A stretch of DNA of 64,000 nucleotides. It comes from Silurus meridionalis. Taxonomy: Eukaryota > Chordata > Actinopteri > Siluriformes > Siluridae. Shown here piece after piece: positions 11,526 through 22,561 of the stretch (position 1 is the first letter of the stretch; the number at the start of each line of letters is the position of its first letter). The stretch covers positions 27,451,652 through 27,515,651 of the forward strand of contig NC_060886.1 in the NCBI RefSeq assembly GCF_014805685.1, read 5' to 3'. The notes beneath the pieces were generated by a model. The model saw nothing but the letters and a program-made list of their open reading frames with translations. It did not search any database and had not been told where the DNA came from. The position numbers and the translations under genes were made by a program.

Positions 11526-12787
11526 AAGACAGTATATTACATCATGTCAGATGGGTGTGTTTTAGAAATTGCTGATCTACTGGATTATAACATATAAGCA
11601 TGGCATATGGATATTGGGATCAGGGATATGGATAGTGTGTAGACATAGGGTGTGATCAGGCTTTAGCGGAAGTGATACCCATCCCCAAAGTACCCCCCAC
11701 ACTGGGTAAGAACCTTCTCCACATAACAGGATGTCGGAGGCAATGGCTGAAAGAAACCGTCTGTAATTGAGTCCCTGTTGTGAAAGACTTGAGCCTTGTG
11801 GATGCTGATGTCACAATGGGCACAGAGGAAGGGGTGTGGTCGACAGTCACAACAGTGGATCATAGCTGGACTGAGGTAACATTTCTGGCAGAATGGACTT
11901 GCCACATGCTGCTTAGCCACCATTTTTTCCACCAACTGGGGTCTCACTTCCTCCCACCACCCTGAGAAGACTTTTTCTTACTGACCAATCACTGGAGGCT
12001 TGCGGTGGTGTTTCTTGGTCATCTAAATCTTCACCCAGTGAGCGCTTTAGCTCTTGAAGGAAAGTCTCTGTTAAAACAATGGACAGTATTTAAAAAGAAC
12101 AGGTTATTAGACAAAAGAGTATATCACTGAACAACATTCATTCTGAAGTTTGTAATAACTGTGTTATCTATCGTACTACATAAAAATATGGAATGTGTAT
12201 TACATTCCTATTATTAATGAACATACTGTTTTACAGTGCAGGAACAATATAGAACATACCAGCGTTTATGTCAGAAAAGTCATTAGTCATTTCCACACTG
12301 GTTTCCGGAGCACTGGAAAGGGAACCATCAGTCTTTCCAGTTTGTCTGTGGCTAAGACCAGCTGTAGCAGAAAAAAACATCTTAAGAATTTGAAACATAC
12401 ATGACTGCCTTTAAAACATAATGACACAAAGTTTTAGCATTGCTTTTCCTTATAGTATGTATAGTAAGTATGTAGAATTATACGCATATTAACATATATT
12501 TTCTAATTCAGACCCATGACTTAGTGACATGTTTATATATCATTCCAAAAGGTAAAAATAGATCTAGAGATAAAATCTAGATCTTAATTAACATGAATGA
12601 AAAGAAGGTCTTACCTGCTTGCTTTCTGGAGAATCCTGGCCTCCCATAAACAATGTTCCCTTCACTGTCCCTCTTAATCCACTTCACAGTTGGAGGCTGG
12701 ATGGATGATGCCTCTTGTTGCATGCTGATGACCTCATGCAGCCTTTGGCGTTTTTTATCAAATAAAACTGATTTGCAGCCACTGCGT

Positions 12788-13110
12788 GCGTCAAAATCCG
12801 ACGTTAAGGGTCGGTGTGACCCATTAAAAAGTCTGTAGCCTAAAACCTGTTGTGTTTTTTTCGCAAGATAATACATAAATTTAGCCAAGTTATTATTATT
12901 ATTACTATTATGAATAATAATGTAACGAAATTTCCACCACATACAGCAGATTCGTTGGTTGACCCCCGGCCGCGTCAAAATCCGAAGATGTGGGATTTGC
13001 ATTGAAGTGTATAGGACGGCCATCTACGTTGAAAAGCGACGCAGAGGGGTACCTTCTGCCTCAGATGTCGACGCCAGGGGGCAATGACCAAACGTCGATA
13101 TGTGATGATG
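12788..13110. repeat. Direct repeat gcgtcaaaatccga in a CpG-rich stretch
   Basis: The 14-mer gcgtcaaaatccga occurs at about 12788 and again at about 12972, each in a locally CpG-rich context near the 5' end of the KDZ gene. This could be an end of a MITE or part of the element's own 5' region. 13111-14112 is AT-rich with no gene recognised. Confidence 0.4.
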
Positions 13111-14111
13111 TGGGGTGAGACTCTGTTGGCACATCTGCCAGGTCCGGCTTTTCCTTACGGCTCTTAGCAGCCTGAAAGCACTTTCCTTAGAGGGGTATCC
13201 TTATATATATGAAATAAGATGGAGATTAGACAATAAAGTTCAGAAATAGCAAAGAGGGTTAACATTCTTTGTAGTTTGTAGTTTATGTGGTACACATGGA
13301 TTTACTTAAGACCACACAACAGTTAACTTTTTTCTTTTCTTCTTTTTTGTGTATTTGTATCAGCAAATTCTGATCTCTAATATAAAAACTTCCCAAATGT
13401 AACCTGTTATTAAAAGTACAAATCATATTTAGGGTCATTTAAGTCTTACAAAAATATAACTCACAACTATTAACAAGGTAATTAATGACTTTGACACGTA
13501 CGTAAAAAGCGTCACTTTGGAGTTATTAGATGAAACCTGAAAAAAGTCCAATTACAGCAACGACAACAAGCTGCTGATAATATGACCTACAATATATAAT
13601 AACCTAAACTAATACATTCAATACTACACTAATTTAATCTAAATAATTAAAACTCACCTACAGAAAAATCAAAATTACCAATCTGGAATACTCTAAATAT
13701 AGCTGCAAAACTAAGTAATAAAATGCAACGAAAAAGAAAATCATGACATAATTCTTTTAACATAAAAAAAAGTTAGCTGGCCATTTTATATCATTAATAC
13801 AAAAAAATAAAAATACCTGACGAGGTCTGCTGGAATCACCAAGGAGCTGTAATCTAATACAGAATCAAATATACTGAAGTCACAACACACATTTAATATT
13901 TTTTCCTGTTAAACAAAACAGTATTAAGTTTTATGTTCACACTTTAACGGGGATCAGTTATACTAATTGGCCAAAACTAAAGCGCTGACATTTTACTCTT
14001 AAAAAGATTAAAATTGTGAAATTACCTCAAATATCTGGGTCACAAGGTATAGAATCAGTGATCTGAAAAAGTAAAATAAATTAAATTACTTTAAAGATGA
14101 ACTATCTTACA

Positions 14112-14112
<1 letters not shown>

Positions 14113-14170
<58 letters not shown>
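14113..14170. repeat. (TG)n microsatellite
   Basis: About 58 bases of pure TG. 14171-14860 is otherwise AT-rich and shows no gene. Confidence 0.98.
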
Positions 14171-14173
<3 letters not shown>

Positions 14174-14871
14174 GCTTTTTGTATAATTTAGACATAGTTT
14201 ATATACATTTTTGAGCAGTAGATTTTAGAGCTGAAACTGTACACCTCTGCACATTCTACAGTTTTGTCGTAGCACAAAGAGGAAGACGCGCTTTGATCTA
14301 TGGACTGTTTAGACACTGTTTTGACTGGACGGAATAAAAAAAAATGCTTTGGTGCGTGCACGCTTTGTTACACAGGGAAAATTGTGTAAACCCCCACAAA
14401 AACGGACAAATATTTGTATGAAGAATAAGTATAATGTTATTTGAATGCATTTTACTACAAAATGGTGATAACTTTAAATTAGAGGAGGCGTATGACTCGT
14501 TAGCTAGTTATCATATGAACGCTAATAGCTGTAGGGTTAGGGTCACCTAATCAATTTCAAAACTAAACCATAATTTAAATACCAACAAAAACAGAAATTG
14601 TATATGTCATTTTAATGTTTTCAAGAAATTATACGCCAAGCAAAGATCACATAAATGAATATAAAGATTCTAGAAGGATCTTATAAAGAGTTACTGTTTA
14701 CTTACGACTCAAAATCTGAATTTAAAGTCAAATTCAATAAATAATATTCATATAGAACTTTATCAAATTAAATACAAGTTAACACTCCATCGACAAAAAC
14801 ACTTCTTTACTCATTAAAAAAGGTCCTGTCTGAAGGGCTCTGTGCTCCTCTGTAATGATAGGAGACGAGCC

Positions 14872-15216
14872 AGCCAATCAATGAACGCTCTGATGATCAT
14901 GCCTCAAAATGGTCCAATAAGAGCGTCGCCTAAAAACGCATAGTGCAGCGCTTATTCACAAGTCAAACACTTCTCTATAGAGTATAACTTAAGGTTTACA
15001 AGACATTTCTCGATTATTGACAGTGGATTTACAAATGCCTATCCATTTTCAACGCTTATGTGACCACAAATAAAGTTCATAATACATTTCAACTAAACCG
15101 ACTCAGAGAATGCAGTGATTTCACATTGATCAGAGAGGAGTGACAGGACAGAAAAAACAATGGTCCATGAACCAATCAGATTTCACCTGGTCTCGCCAGG
15201 AATTACTATAAATACA
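14872..15216 (+). promoter_or_regulatory. CCAAT/TATA promoter-like region
   Basis: CCAAT motifs occur at about 14874 (gccaatcaatg), 14911 (tccaataag) and 15172 (accaatcag). A TATA box ctataaata lies near 15208, about 40 bases before an in-context start codon (ccaccATGa, 15250). CCAAT plus TATA in this spacing is the architecture of replication-dependent histone promoters, and a histone-type stem-loop lies 1.04 kb downstream. This is a visual motif call only. Confidence 0.5.
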
Positions 15217-15249
15217 CGCATTTTGGATTGTAAGAGACAGATTTCCACC

Positions 15250-15603
15250 ATGAATGACATCAGTCCACCACAAGTCTGGATCATCGGAAGCTCAATAATC
15301 GTGAGACTGCAAGCGTATTTGTCAGCACACGGGCTAGACGAGAATCTGGGCCTGGATTGTGACATCACCTGGGATGGAAAAGGAGGGAGAAGATGGGAGG
15401 GCCTGTTGTCGCTTCTCCATCAGAAACGAGCCACCACTTGCTACGACCCAGATTTAATGATTATTCACCTCAGCAGGAACTGCATCGGACTTCTGGGCAC
15501 TAACAGGCTTGATCTGATGTTGCGGATGAAATCAGACATCAGAGAGGCCCCTGTGTTATTTCTCAAAAACAAAAATCAGTTTTTCGGACATGCTTCCTCA
15601 TGA
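15250..15603 (+). CDS. SGNH-hydrolase-like ORF, decayed active site
   Basis: The frame is open from 15160; I prefer the ATG at 15250 because it has a strong context (ccaccATG) and lies downstream of the TATA box, giving 117 residues. The segment PPQVWIIGSS resembles block I (GxS) of SGNH hydrolase-like domains carried by some fish retroelements; GGRRWEGLL and DPDLMIIHLSRNCIG resemble later blocks. The family normally shows a GGND-type motif in the last block; here it reads SRNC, so the Asn/Asp signature is lost and hydrolase activity is unlikely. The ORF ends near the point where the domain should continue, so it is truncated or frame-shifted. It could be a domesticated fragment or simply retroelement debris. 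Confidence 0.5.
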   Translation: MNDISPPQVWIIGSSIIVRLQAYLSAHGLDENLGLDCDITWDGKGGRRWEGLLSLLHQKRATTCYDPDLMIIHLSRNCIGLLGTNRLDLMLRMKSDIREAPVLFLKNKNQFFGHASS

Positions 15604-15927
15604 CGTCTCCTAGAGATACCAGACCACTACTAGCGAATATGGTGTTAAAATAACATGGCTTGGCTAAACGGCGCGATATCTGGATACATGGGAGAATTAG
15701 GCATGGGGTGCATTTGCCACTGTGAAATTGGTCTCCATCACTTACATCACATTTACATTGAGTGCCCCTAATTATCGAGGGAAACATGGTGTTTGGATTT
15801 TTTTTTCACAGAGCTCTTGTGTTCGAGCTTAAAAATTAAGTGTGTTCTTCCACAATATTTTATTTTATGAGTTTCTTAGAAGCTCCTGGTTCCATAATCC
15901 TAAATTACTGTATAAGACTGTAGACAG

Positions 15928-16231
15928 GAGATTACTTATAATCTTACCTTCTGGTGCTCATGTTAGTTCTTAATCTCCAGTGTGCTGGATTGTTTAAAGA
16001 CTATAATCAAACTCTCGATGTCACCCAAATAAGGATGGGTTCCACTTTTGAGTCCTCTCAAGGTTTCTTTCTCATTACATCTAAGGGAGTTTTTCCTTGC
16101 CACAGTCAACCATGGCTGCTCATCAGGGATAAATACACATCATTCACCTAACTGTTAAATACTGTAAAGCTGCTTTGATACAATGTCCGTTGTAAAAAAC
16201 GCTATAATAATAAACCTGACTTGACTTGACA
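15928..16231 (+). mobile_element. L2-type LINE 3' tail
   Basis: Contains the conserved teleost L2 3' block (aaggatgggttccactttt, ctcaaggtttctttc, gagtttttccttgccacag, gctgctcatcaggg, gtaaagctgctttgatacaa) and ends in a (TTGAC)n tail. The same subfamily lies inverted at 51252-51540. Only the 3' end is present, as usual for 5'-truncated LINE copies. Confidence 0.85.
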
Positions 16232-16251
16232 ATAACCTCCAGGCCTCCAAT

Positions 16252-16267
16252 GGCTCTTTTAAGAGCC
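16252..16267 (+). promoter_or_regulatory. Histone-type 3' stem-loop motif
   Basis: ggctcttttaagagcc is a perfect 16-base palindrome. Read on the plus strand it gives stem GGCTCT, loop TTTA and stem AGAGCC, which matches the replication-dependent histone mRNA 3' stem-loop. Flanks (ccaat before, atcaac after) fit only loosely, and no clear purine-rich downstream element is seen. No histone coding sequence remains nearby. Confidence 0.5.
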
Positions 16268-16279
16268 ATCAACTTTTTC

Positions 16280-16960
16280 CATACAGACGTTTCCAGATGA
16301 GGCTGCACAACAGCTTTCACACAGCATGTCCCTTGCTTCTGCAATTAGAATAATCTCTCAATTCAGAAGTTTTATTGCTTGAAAAAACACTTCCAAAATG
16401 CTTTACTATGCACGTTGGTGGTTGATAAAGAAGAGCTGCTTCTTCTCTTAGGATGTCCTGCACCCACTTCAGTAGGTGTGACTGATCGCTGGTCATGAAG
16501 GTGGAGATGAAACTTGTGGGGAAGTTTCTCGCCTTGCTGGCTTTTCCACGCTCATGTACAGCAGTTGGTAATTCTACTCACTGCATGTGTTGTGCAGCAG
16601 TAGTGGGTAACCGACTCCCTGCTCAACTTCACCTGGGTAGTTATGAGCGCCAGTGGAAATCTCTACTCTCTGCCCAATCAATGATTGGGTGACGGCTTTC
16701 TAAACTATGGAACACACTTGCAGTGACTGGCGTGTCTCTGTAGCCTTCATTACTGACTTTCTGATCAGAAGAACTTGGAACGGTCTCAGCCACCTCTCTC
16801 TCCAGCTCTTCCTTCTCATATCTCTCACCACCACACAGTCCCCTGTTTCAGATTATGCAGCTGTCTGCTGGCTGATACAAGAAGTGTTTCTCTCACCTGC
16901 TTCTGTAGTTAAGATAAAGCACAGGACATGTTTGCACAATAACACAAAATTTCATGATTA
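16280..16960 (-). pseudogene. Endogenous retrovirus remnant (integrase C-terminal region)
   Basis: On the minus strand, 16700-16870 reads with a pattern (VVVRDMRRKSW followed by PFQVLL) like the C-terminal, GPY/F-type part of integrase from gamma- or epsilon-like retroviruses. The part at lower coordinates has a short open frame with a GTCC motif (16144-16344) that might be envelope debris, but this cannot be shown. Frames are broken and no LTR pair is visible. Annotation is by short motif resemblance only. Confidence 0.4.
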
Positions 16961-17071
16961 CATTCAGAGGTAGTCATTCTTGCTTGTGGTTATTGACCCA
17001 CTCTGGTTTTAGGTCGTCTGCCAGACAGGTGAGGTTTTCTTTACCCAGGTTTTCTACTTGTTTCAGTGCCT

Positions 17072-17556
17072 GATTAGTCAAGTCAAGCCAAGAAGCTTTT
17101 ATTGTCATTTCAACCAAATATAGCTAACGCATTACACAGTAAAATGAAACAACGTTCCCCCTGAACCCTAGTGCTACAAACAACAACAATCACAGAAAAC
17201 ACAGGGCTAAGTGTCCTCGCCACATAAAGTGCATCGTGTAAAACCTGGTGCAAACAGTACAAAGACAACACAAAACAGTGTAGGACAAATACACAAGACA
17301 CAAAATAGTGATTAACGAAATGTGTGCATTTCTTACTGCTATTTTCTTCTTTTCTGCTTTTTTTCAGTTCAACTTTTATCACACTTTATCCACCACAGTA
17401 GATGTTCATCCTTGAATTAAGCATGAAAGCAAATAAAAGCATAACAAAAAAAAGATAAAGCTTACAACACCTGTTATTTCCAGGCGGTCTCCCATCCAAG
17501 TACAAAGCAGGTCTGACCCTGCTTAGCTTCCAAGATCAGACGAGATCGAGCGAAAA
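17072..17556 (-). mobile_element. 5S-rRNA-derived SINE
   Basis: The minus strand opens with a 5S rRNA head (17556 to 17458) and ends in a LINE-like tail with aataaaagcttcttgg and a short (TTGAC)n run (17072-17110). A 5S head plus LINE-related tail is the structure of SINE3-type elements, which are known from fish. The middle (17111-17457) is AT-rich. The joining of head and tail into one element is an inference from order and strand. Confidence 0.6.
17458..17556 (-). rRNA. 5S rRNA-like sequence, 5'-truncated
   Basis: The plus strand shows caggcggtctcccatccaag and gaccctgcttagcttccaag followed by atcagacgagatcgagcg, the reverse complement of vertebrate 5S rRNA covering roughly its last 100 bases, including the internal A-box/C-box control region. 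The first 20 or so bases are missing, there are several substitutions, and the copy is not in a tandem array. It is therefore a SINE head or pseudogene, not a working 5S gene. Confidence 0.9.
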
Positions 17557-17639
17557 TGGCTGTTTCAAACTGCCAATTTATTTTTGCTTGTCAGTTTGTT
17601 TGTTTGCTTATATGCCTTTTCTGCTATTTTCTGCTTTGC

Positions 17640-17720
17640 GCAGTTTTTCGGTCGAAAAACTGTTCGCTAAGCGAAAAGGTCGATGTCTGAGTCGGTCGAT
17701 AAGCACGGTACCACTGTACG
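17640..17720. mobile_element. Mariner/pogo-like terminus
   Basis: gataagcacggtaccactgta ends like the right termini at 19335, 42741 and 46381 (..ccactgta). The preceding block contains inverted words around ttttcggtcgaaaa. A left end was not found. Confidence 0.45.
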
Positions 17721-18450
17721 AGGTCACTCTGGAACAATAAGAGGACACCGAGTATCTTTTGGGCGGTTTGGTTATCAATGAAACCAAGTGTGAGGTCAAA
17801 AGACTGCTAAATAGAGACTATGTGGTCTCCTTCATGCATCTGCCTGTCTACATGACAATAATTGTCAATTGTAGGGATGGGGAGTTTTCCCAATATCCAA
17901 GATAAAAAGGAGAGTGTACTCGGGCAACAACATCGAGGACTGGACGAGGTTTGTGAAAACGCGGTTCCCAAAAGAAGTTGCCTCTCTCCCATACAGTACA
18001 AAAATAGAAACGGCAGAAGGCCCGGAGTACTTCCAGGTTATGCACAGCCATCAAGTGAAGACCCGCTGGTTGTGCATGAGCCTGGATCATGTGGTCATGT
18101 GGTGATCACTTACAGCAGGACAGGGAATCTAGACCCAAATAGGACTAACTGAAAGTTTGCAAAACATTTTGGACGGGGTGGAGAAGAAAGACCAAGGGAA
18201 AGAGACATGAGTGGACACAACAGGACGGAGACTCATGGATTCAAATTGAGCTGACGGACAGCCTGCAAAATGACCTGAACGCAATGGAATAGAAAGGGAA
18301 GAAGGGGAAGAAAAGGAGTACAAACAAGTGAAACCAATGAAAAGCTAATAGCCAATAGCTAATGTAGATGTTGCCAGGAAGAAAGTTCTGGCAAAAGAGG
18401 AGAAAAAGAGGAGATGGACTGAGATAATGATATATGTCAATGCTCTTATA
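17721..18450 (+). other. Unrecognised segment with a short open frame
   Basis: Two overlapping plus-strand frames (17862-18152 and 17914-18105) encode peptides with no domain I can name. 18130-18420 is strongly purine-rich on the plus strand. The sequence may be retroelement-derived but no diagnostic motif was seen. Confidence 0.3.
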
Positions 18451-18755
18451 CACTGTAAAAAATCAAACTTTCGAAAAGTTTGAATAACTTATATCTATTA
18501 GTTAACTGGACAATAAATCTCAAAAAAGTTGACTTAATAAGTGGAAATAAGTTGGTTCAAAAATTGTCTGACCAACTTAATTTGAAATGTTGACTGGATA
18601 TGCACATATAAGTTTACAAGCACACAAGTTGGCTTGGTGGTTGGAGCATGCGCGCTATAACGTGCAGACGTTGGAGTGAACATGGAATGATAGCGCCATT
18701 TTGATCATCAGTTAAGCTTCAGGACAGCTTCATCAACCCTTCAAACGTCAGTGTT

Positions 18756-19081
18756 TAAAGTAAGCATCTTTCCGCACTTGGCGGCGCGGACGGGGGGTGG
18801 GGTCCGCGATGCGCTTTGGGAAGAAAAGCGCAGCCGGTGAGAGAGTGCGGTGGGAAGGCACGTACCGGGATACGCATGCGCGATAACAACGACCGCCGTG
18901 AACCAACATATACCAACAATAACGGACAGTGAGAGGGTGGAAGTTTAAATAGGAGCTGGTGATGATGATAAACGAGCACCATATGTGCGCGATTGAAGCC
19001 GAGAGCTTCAGAGAAAGCGGCCGAGAAAGCACCTGACACGCTGAAGGGGGCTGAAGGGGGCGTGGCAAGTGGATTCCTGAC
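18756..19081 (-). mobile_element. LTR-like repeat, TGTCAGG start on minus strand
   Basis: On the minus strand the segment starts at 19081 with TGTCAGGAATCCACTTGCC and ACGCCCCC, matching the starts at 45687 (plus) and 46200 (minus). It includes ctatttaaac, a possible TATA-like box, and is CpG-rich. The right-hand limit near 18756 is approximate. Confidence 0.5.
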
Positions 19082-19264
19082 AGATAAACATGTACTGTAT
19101 GTATTTTTATAGCATGCCTTCATCAAACAAATCGCGGCAACGCTGTTGTGTAAAAAAACCCTTCAAAAACACGTGCATGCACATTCTCATTTATTAACGC
19201 ACATCATGTACATAAAGAAATTTCAAGCACGTTAATATATTGCCGCCATTTTGATTTTCGTTTA

Positions 19265-19335
19265 TCTCGAACATCGGTTACCTCGATGCTTTTTGGCGAC
19301 CCACTAGGACATCGACATAACCGGGTTCCACTGTA
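19265..19335. mobile_element. Mariner/pogo-like right terminus
   Basis: aacatcggttacctcgatgc ... cataaccgggttccactgta matches the terminal repeat style of the complete element at 41873-42739. Only one end is present. Confidence 0.5.
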
Positions 19336-19761
19336 TTAGAAAATGACAGGAGATCATGACGAACTAATCAACCCAAACTTCATAGTTTATTAAAGTAAGT
19401 GTCTTTTTTTATTTTTTTACATTTATTATATTGTTGAAATGTTTGTAAAACATCGCGACATGCAAATATATATTCTTGTTAGAGTTTTTAATGCCAGTAT
19501 AAAGCACAATTGTGTGTTTTAAATCAATGGATCCCTACAAATGTCTTGTATTTAATGGGTTTATTGTCTTTTGTTGTATCGCTGTCGTGTTCGGCATAAA
19601 TAATAATATGAGACTCGGTGTAATGCGCTTAAAACTCTTCTTTTACAATGGGCATGATACAAATTGCAATCAATTTTTGCCCATCGCCCATGATGCAACA
19701 AGATATTTAAAATTTTAGATTACTATCAAGAGCTGCTGCTGTTACACGGAAAGGCCTGATC

Positions 19762-21038
19762 GTGGTGACGAAGCACAAAAGAACTCCAGAACAACATGAC
19801 TGTCTGCTGAAGGAACTTCAAAATGATGACCAGCACCGTAGCTTGAATGGTGTGAAAAACAAGTGTATTCTGAACAAGCACTTATCATACATTCATCCAA
19901 TTACAGGATTTCCTGCAGATGTCTTACATGACTTCTTTGAAGGAATCGTCCCTCTTGAGTTATCTCTCTGTCTGAAGGACTTGATTTCAAAAGGATTCAT
20001 ATCACTTGAGAAACTGAATAGTCGTATCAAGTCATTCCCCTACAAGTATGCAGATCGTACAAATAAACCACAGAAAATTCCCAAATCAAGCAAAAGGAGC
20101 AATCAGTGGCAATGGGCATGAGAATTGGACACTGTTGCGATTACTCCCTCTCCTCATTGGCAGCAGTATCCCAGAAAATTACCCTGCATGGGAGATTTTA
20201 ATGGACCTCATGGACATTGTGGAATTGGTTGTATCTACAAAGTTCTCAGATGAGACATTGTGCTATTTGGAGAGTAAAATAACAGAACATCGTAAGTTAC
20301 TTACAGAGACTTTTCCCAATTTCAACATATGACCAAAACATCATTTTGTCGATCATTATCCACACCTGATCCGCTGCTTTGGGCCGTTAGTGGAATTATG
20401 GACGATTAGATTCGAAGCAAAGCACAGTTTCTTTAAAAAAAGTTGTGCACGATACCCACAATTTCAAGAACGTGCTTCTCTCACTTGCAACAAAGCATCA
20501 GCAAATGTTTGCTTATTTTTTAGAGGGACTCTCTTTGTTCAAGCCACAGTTGTGTGTTCAGAGTTTTTAAGTTGTTGAGACAGATTTATTAGATCCAACA
20601 CTGAGAGCAGCAGTCACCTCAAAGTATCCTCAGCAAAGAACAGTTTCTTTAAGCTCTGATATACACCTACAAGGTGTGCGATATGTTAAGGACATGATAA
20701 TTTCTGCAGGGCAGTGCAGTGGTTTGCCAGAATTGTATAGGATTGTCAGTATTTTGGTTGTTGACAACAGTGTATCATTTATCTCTGACAAACATCCATC
20801 CTGGTATTTGTCACATTACAGGTCCTTCGAGCTTGTTGAAAACATACATCCAGAGATAGAGATCCTGGATCCTGAATCATTGAATGATCTCGGCCCACTA
20901 CAAGCATATACAGTAGAAGGAAATATCATGGTATCTCTAAAAGTCTTACTTCTGCCCATACGCAATCCACGCATCCTGGACATGTGGTCTTGTGCAACGT
21001 CCACATGTAAAACACAGACACTTCTACCTCCGTATTAA
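19762..21038 (+). pseudogene. EnSpm/CACTA-like transposase, broken
   Basis: Three frames in succession (19762-20121, 20048-20332, 20676-21038) plus 20333-20578 give one protein with the motif FPADVLHDFFEGIVPLEL, then NGHENWTLLRLLPLLIG, LWTIRFEAKHSFFKK and a C-terminal block ending in a YTVEGN..VSLK pattern. The D-x-x-H-D-x-F-E-G core is typical of animal CACTA-type transposases. A one-base break near 20085, a TGA near 20330 and a stop near 20576 separate the pieces, so the copy is inactive. It sits upstream of the accessory gene on the same strand, as in intact fish copies of this family as I remember them. I am moderately sure of the superfamily and more sure that this is a transposase. Confidence 0.6.
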
Positions 21039-21475
21039 ACACGAAGATGTTTGTTCCGTCCGAATCCATACATGAAATGACAGACGTCGGCTGAAAAAAA
21101 TTGGCTAATGGCTAATGACAACCATGTGTAACCTCTAAACTGTATGATTTATCAGAACCCTTTTGTGTTTTAATTGCAAAAATAGCATTGTCTCACTGTT
21201 TTCAGGAGATAACTGATAACTGTGTATTTCTCAAGTGAACATAGGCCGATAAAACGAAATGCTGAATGTAGAATAACACATTGCTATAAAGATTAAAAGG
21301 ATTTAGTAAATGCCTTTTAAAGTATAGTAAATAAGTAGATGGTTTTTTGCTTTACATATTAAGCATAAATGTAAACTCATAAGGTTTTGCACTTATGATC
21401 ACAAGTTAAGGTGAAATAAATAACACTACACAACATCTCAATCAGTTATTTTTATTCTGTACCCATTTTTCAGAC

Positions 21476-22561
21476 CTCAAATATCATTTACAGAAAGCAA
21501 GCAGTTCTGGAAGGTCTCCCTTTGTTCCTCTGTGAAGATCCTTCTGCACTGTTTAGAAAATGTCTGGTGAGTATGTTTCATTAATTCATCTGCTGATATA
21601 AAGCCTTGACAATGTCTTTCTACATAACCTTAGGAGAAATAAAGGGTAGTAAATGTTTACATTGTGAAGAAATTGATTATGATTTCATTTCATTTTTTAT
21701 TTTAGGATGATTTAATTTAGCATTAATAATTAGAATTCATTACACAGTTCTTTATGATCATTATAAAGATTACTGATAGCCTCACTTACAGTCATCATTT
21801 ACTTATATTCTGTAAATAAAAATGTTTGCAATTAAATGTAAATTAGAATTATTAAATTATATGAAACCTTTTATTATGTATTTAGCTTTATATTATCTCT
21901 AACTCATGTTATAGTCCAACCAATTTAGAATACAAAGATATGAAGCATGTGTTAGGTGTTTTGTTCATTCAATGTAGGTCAATAGAATTCAAAACTTTTA
22001 TAGCATACAAACATGTAACAGGACAGTTTTATGTACATTGCATTTTCATCCACATCTAATCCACATGCAGATCAAGTCAAATGTTTACCATGAAAATATT
22101 TTAGACTTCATAAACCAAATATTTTAGACTTCATAAACCACTAAAACTATTATATTTGTTTTTTTCATATAATTAGTTGTGTTTTTCAGGGAAAAAAGAT
22201 AGAAAACTGAGATCAGCTGATAAGGATGTATTTGTTGTTTTATTAGGACACATCTCCAGCAGACCGACAGACCAGAGGGATGAAAATAGGAATTCTTGTT
22301 CTAACCGAGGACGATGTTGCCCCTAGCACACTGCCTACCATTACAAACTTTGCTGTTGTTTTGGAGGAGGAAGTTGTTCTGAAAGACATTTCAGACCTGC
22401 AATCTGCTGTTGCTTACCTGTTTGGCCTTATCTTCGCCTTGGATTTTCAGTACCCAAAAGAACTCAAATATACTTTTAATGTAATTGAGAAGGTGTTTAT
22501 GGAAATGGGCACTCGATGCTCTGCAAGGGTACAGTCTTTGAAAACTAAGCTCTTCCTGTGA
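21476..22561 (+). CDS. Accessory protein of the CACTG element, SAMD3-like C-terminus
   Basis: Two coding exons can be read. The first, about 21480-21569, encodes RKQAVLEGLPLFLCEDPSAL and more, and ends at a GT donor (tctg|gtgagt). The last, 22247-22561, follows a T-rich tract and TAG, and encodes about 104 residues including KIGILVLTEDD, a hydrophobic helix (AYLFGLIFALDF) and YPKELKYTF...CSARVQSLK. Fish proteins annotated as SAMD3-like end with this kind of domain; the SAM domain itself is not in this segment. A closely related last exon lies at 29505-29819. Whether it is part of the transposon or a captured host gene is open; its presence in two CACTG-ended copies favours the former. The role is unknown. 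Confidence 0.55.

Larger units (their letters stand above)
6345..12840 (-). pseudogene. KDZ-type transposase, multi-exon, decayed
   Basis: A chain of minus-strand exon-like blocks reads in the order of fish KDZ (Kyakuja/Dileera/Zisupton) transposases. From the 5' end: basic N-terminus (12613-12840), acidic linkers (12260-12363, 11985-12070), a Cys/His cluster with CQKC, HCCDC and CAHCD (11650-11947), HAGVDELVHNDYW (10925-11142), a CPAC block (9788-9960), DDDVARFVDYVH (9600-9690), GLELAVCRHGVLH (8830-8955), FFAMDVACKYWPYL (the probable catalytic Asp) and FLSVFHAKAHNLKCE (8640-8790), GLTLGEEVEQCNAFLS (8412-8535), AMRWNQQK (8000-8105), LQRQLQSLE...GWITDV (7462-7580), KRRSQRLY...DGCKGRSR (7020-7260), a coiled coil (6640-6830) and an acidic C-terminus ESDSD...SEDETEDV (6345-6560). 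Several blocks end in GT/AG-like junctions. One-base frame breaks occur near 8815 and 9875, and a TAA near 7090. Family assignment is recognition by motif; exon edges are approximate. Confidence 0.8.

Noticed and set aside
16144..16344. Envelope protein fragment with a CC motif
   Set aside because: The minus-strand frame contains GTCC-type Cys residues but overlaps the L2 tail and stem-loop; evidence is too thin for a separate call.
18748..19126. Two overlapping minus-strand frames of 106 and 123 residues
   Set aside because: They lie inside the GC-rich TGTCAGG repeat, where stop codons are rare; no domain recognised.
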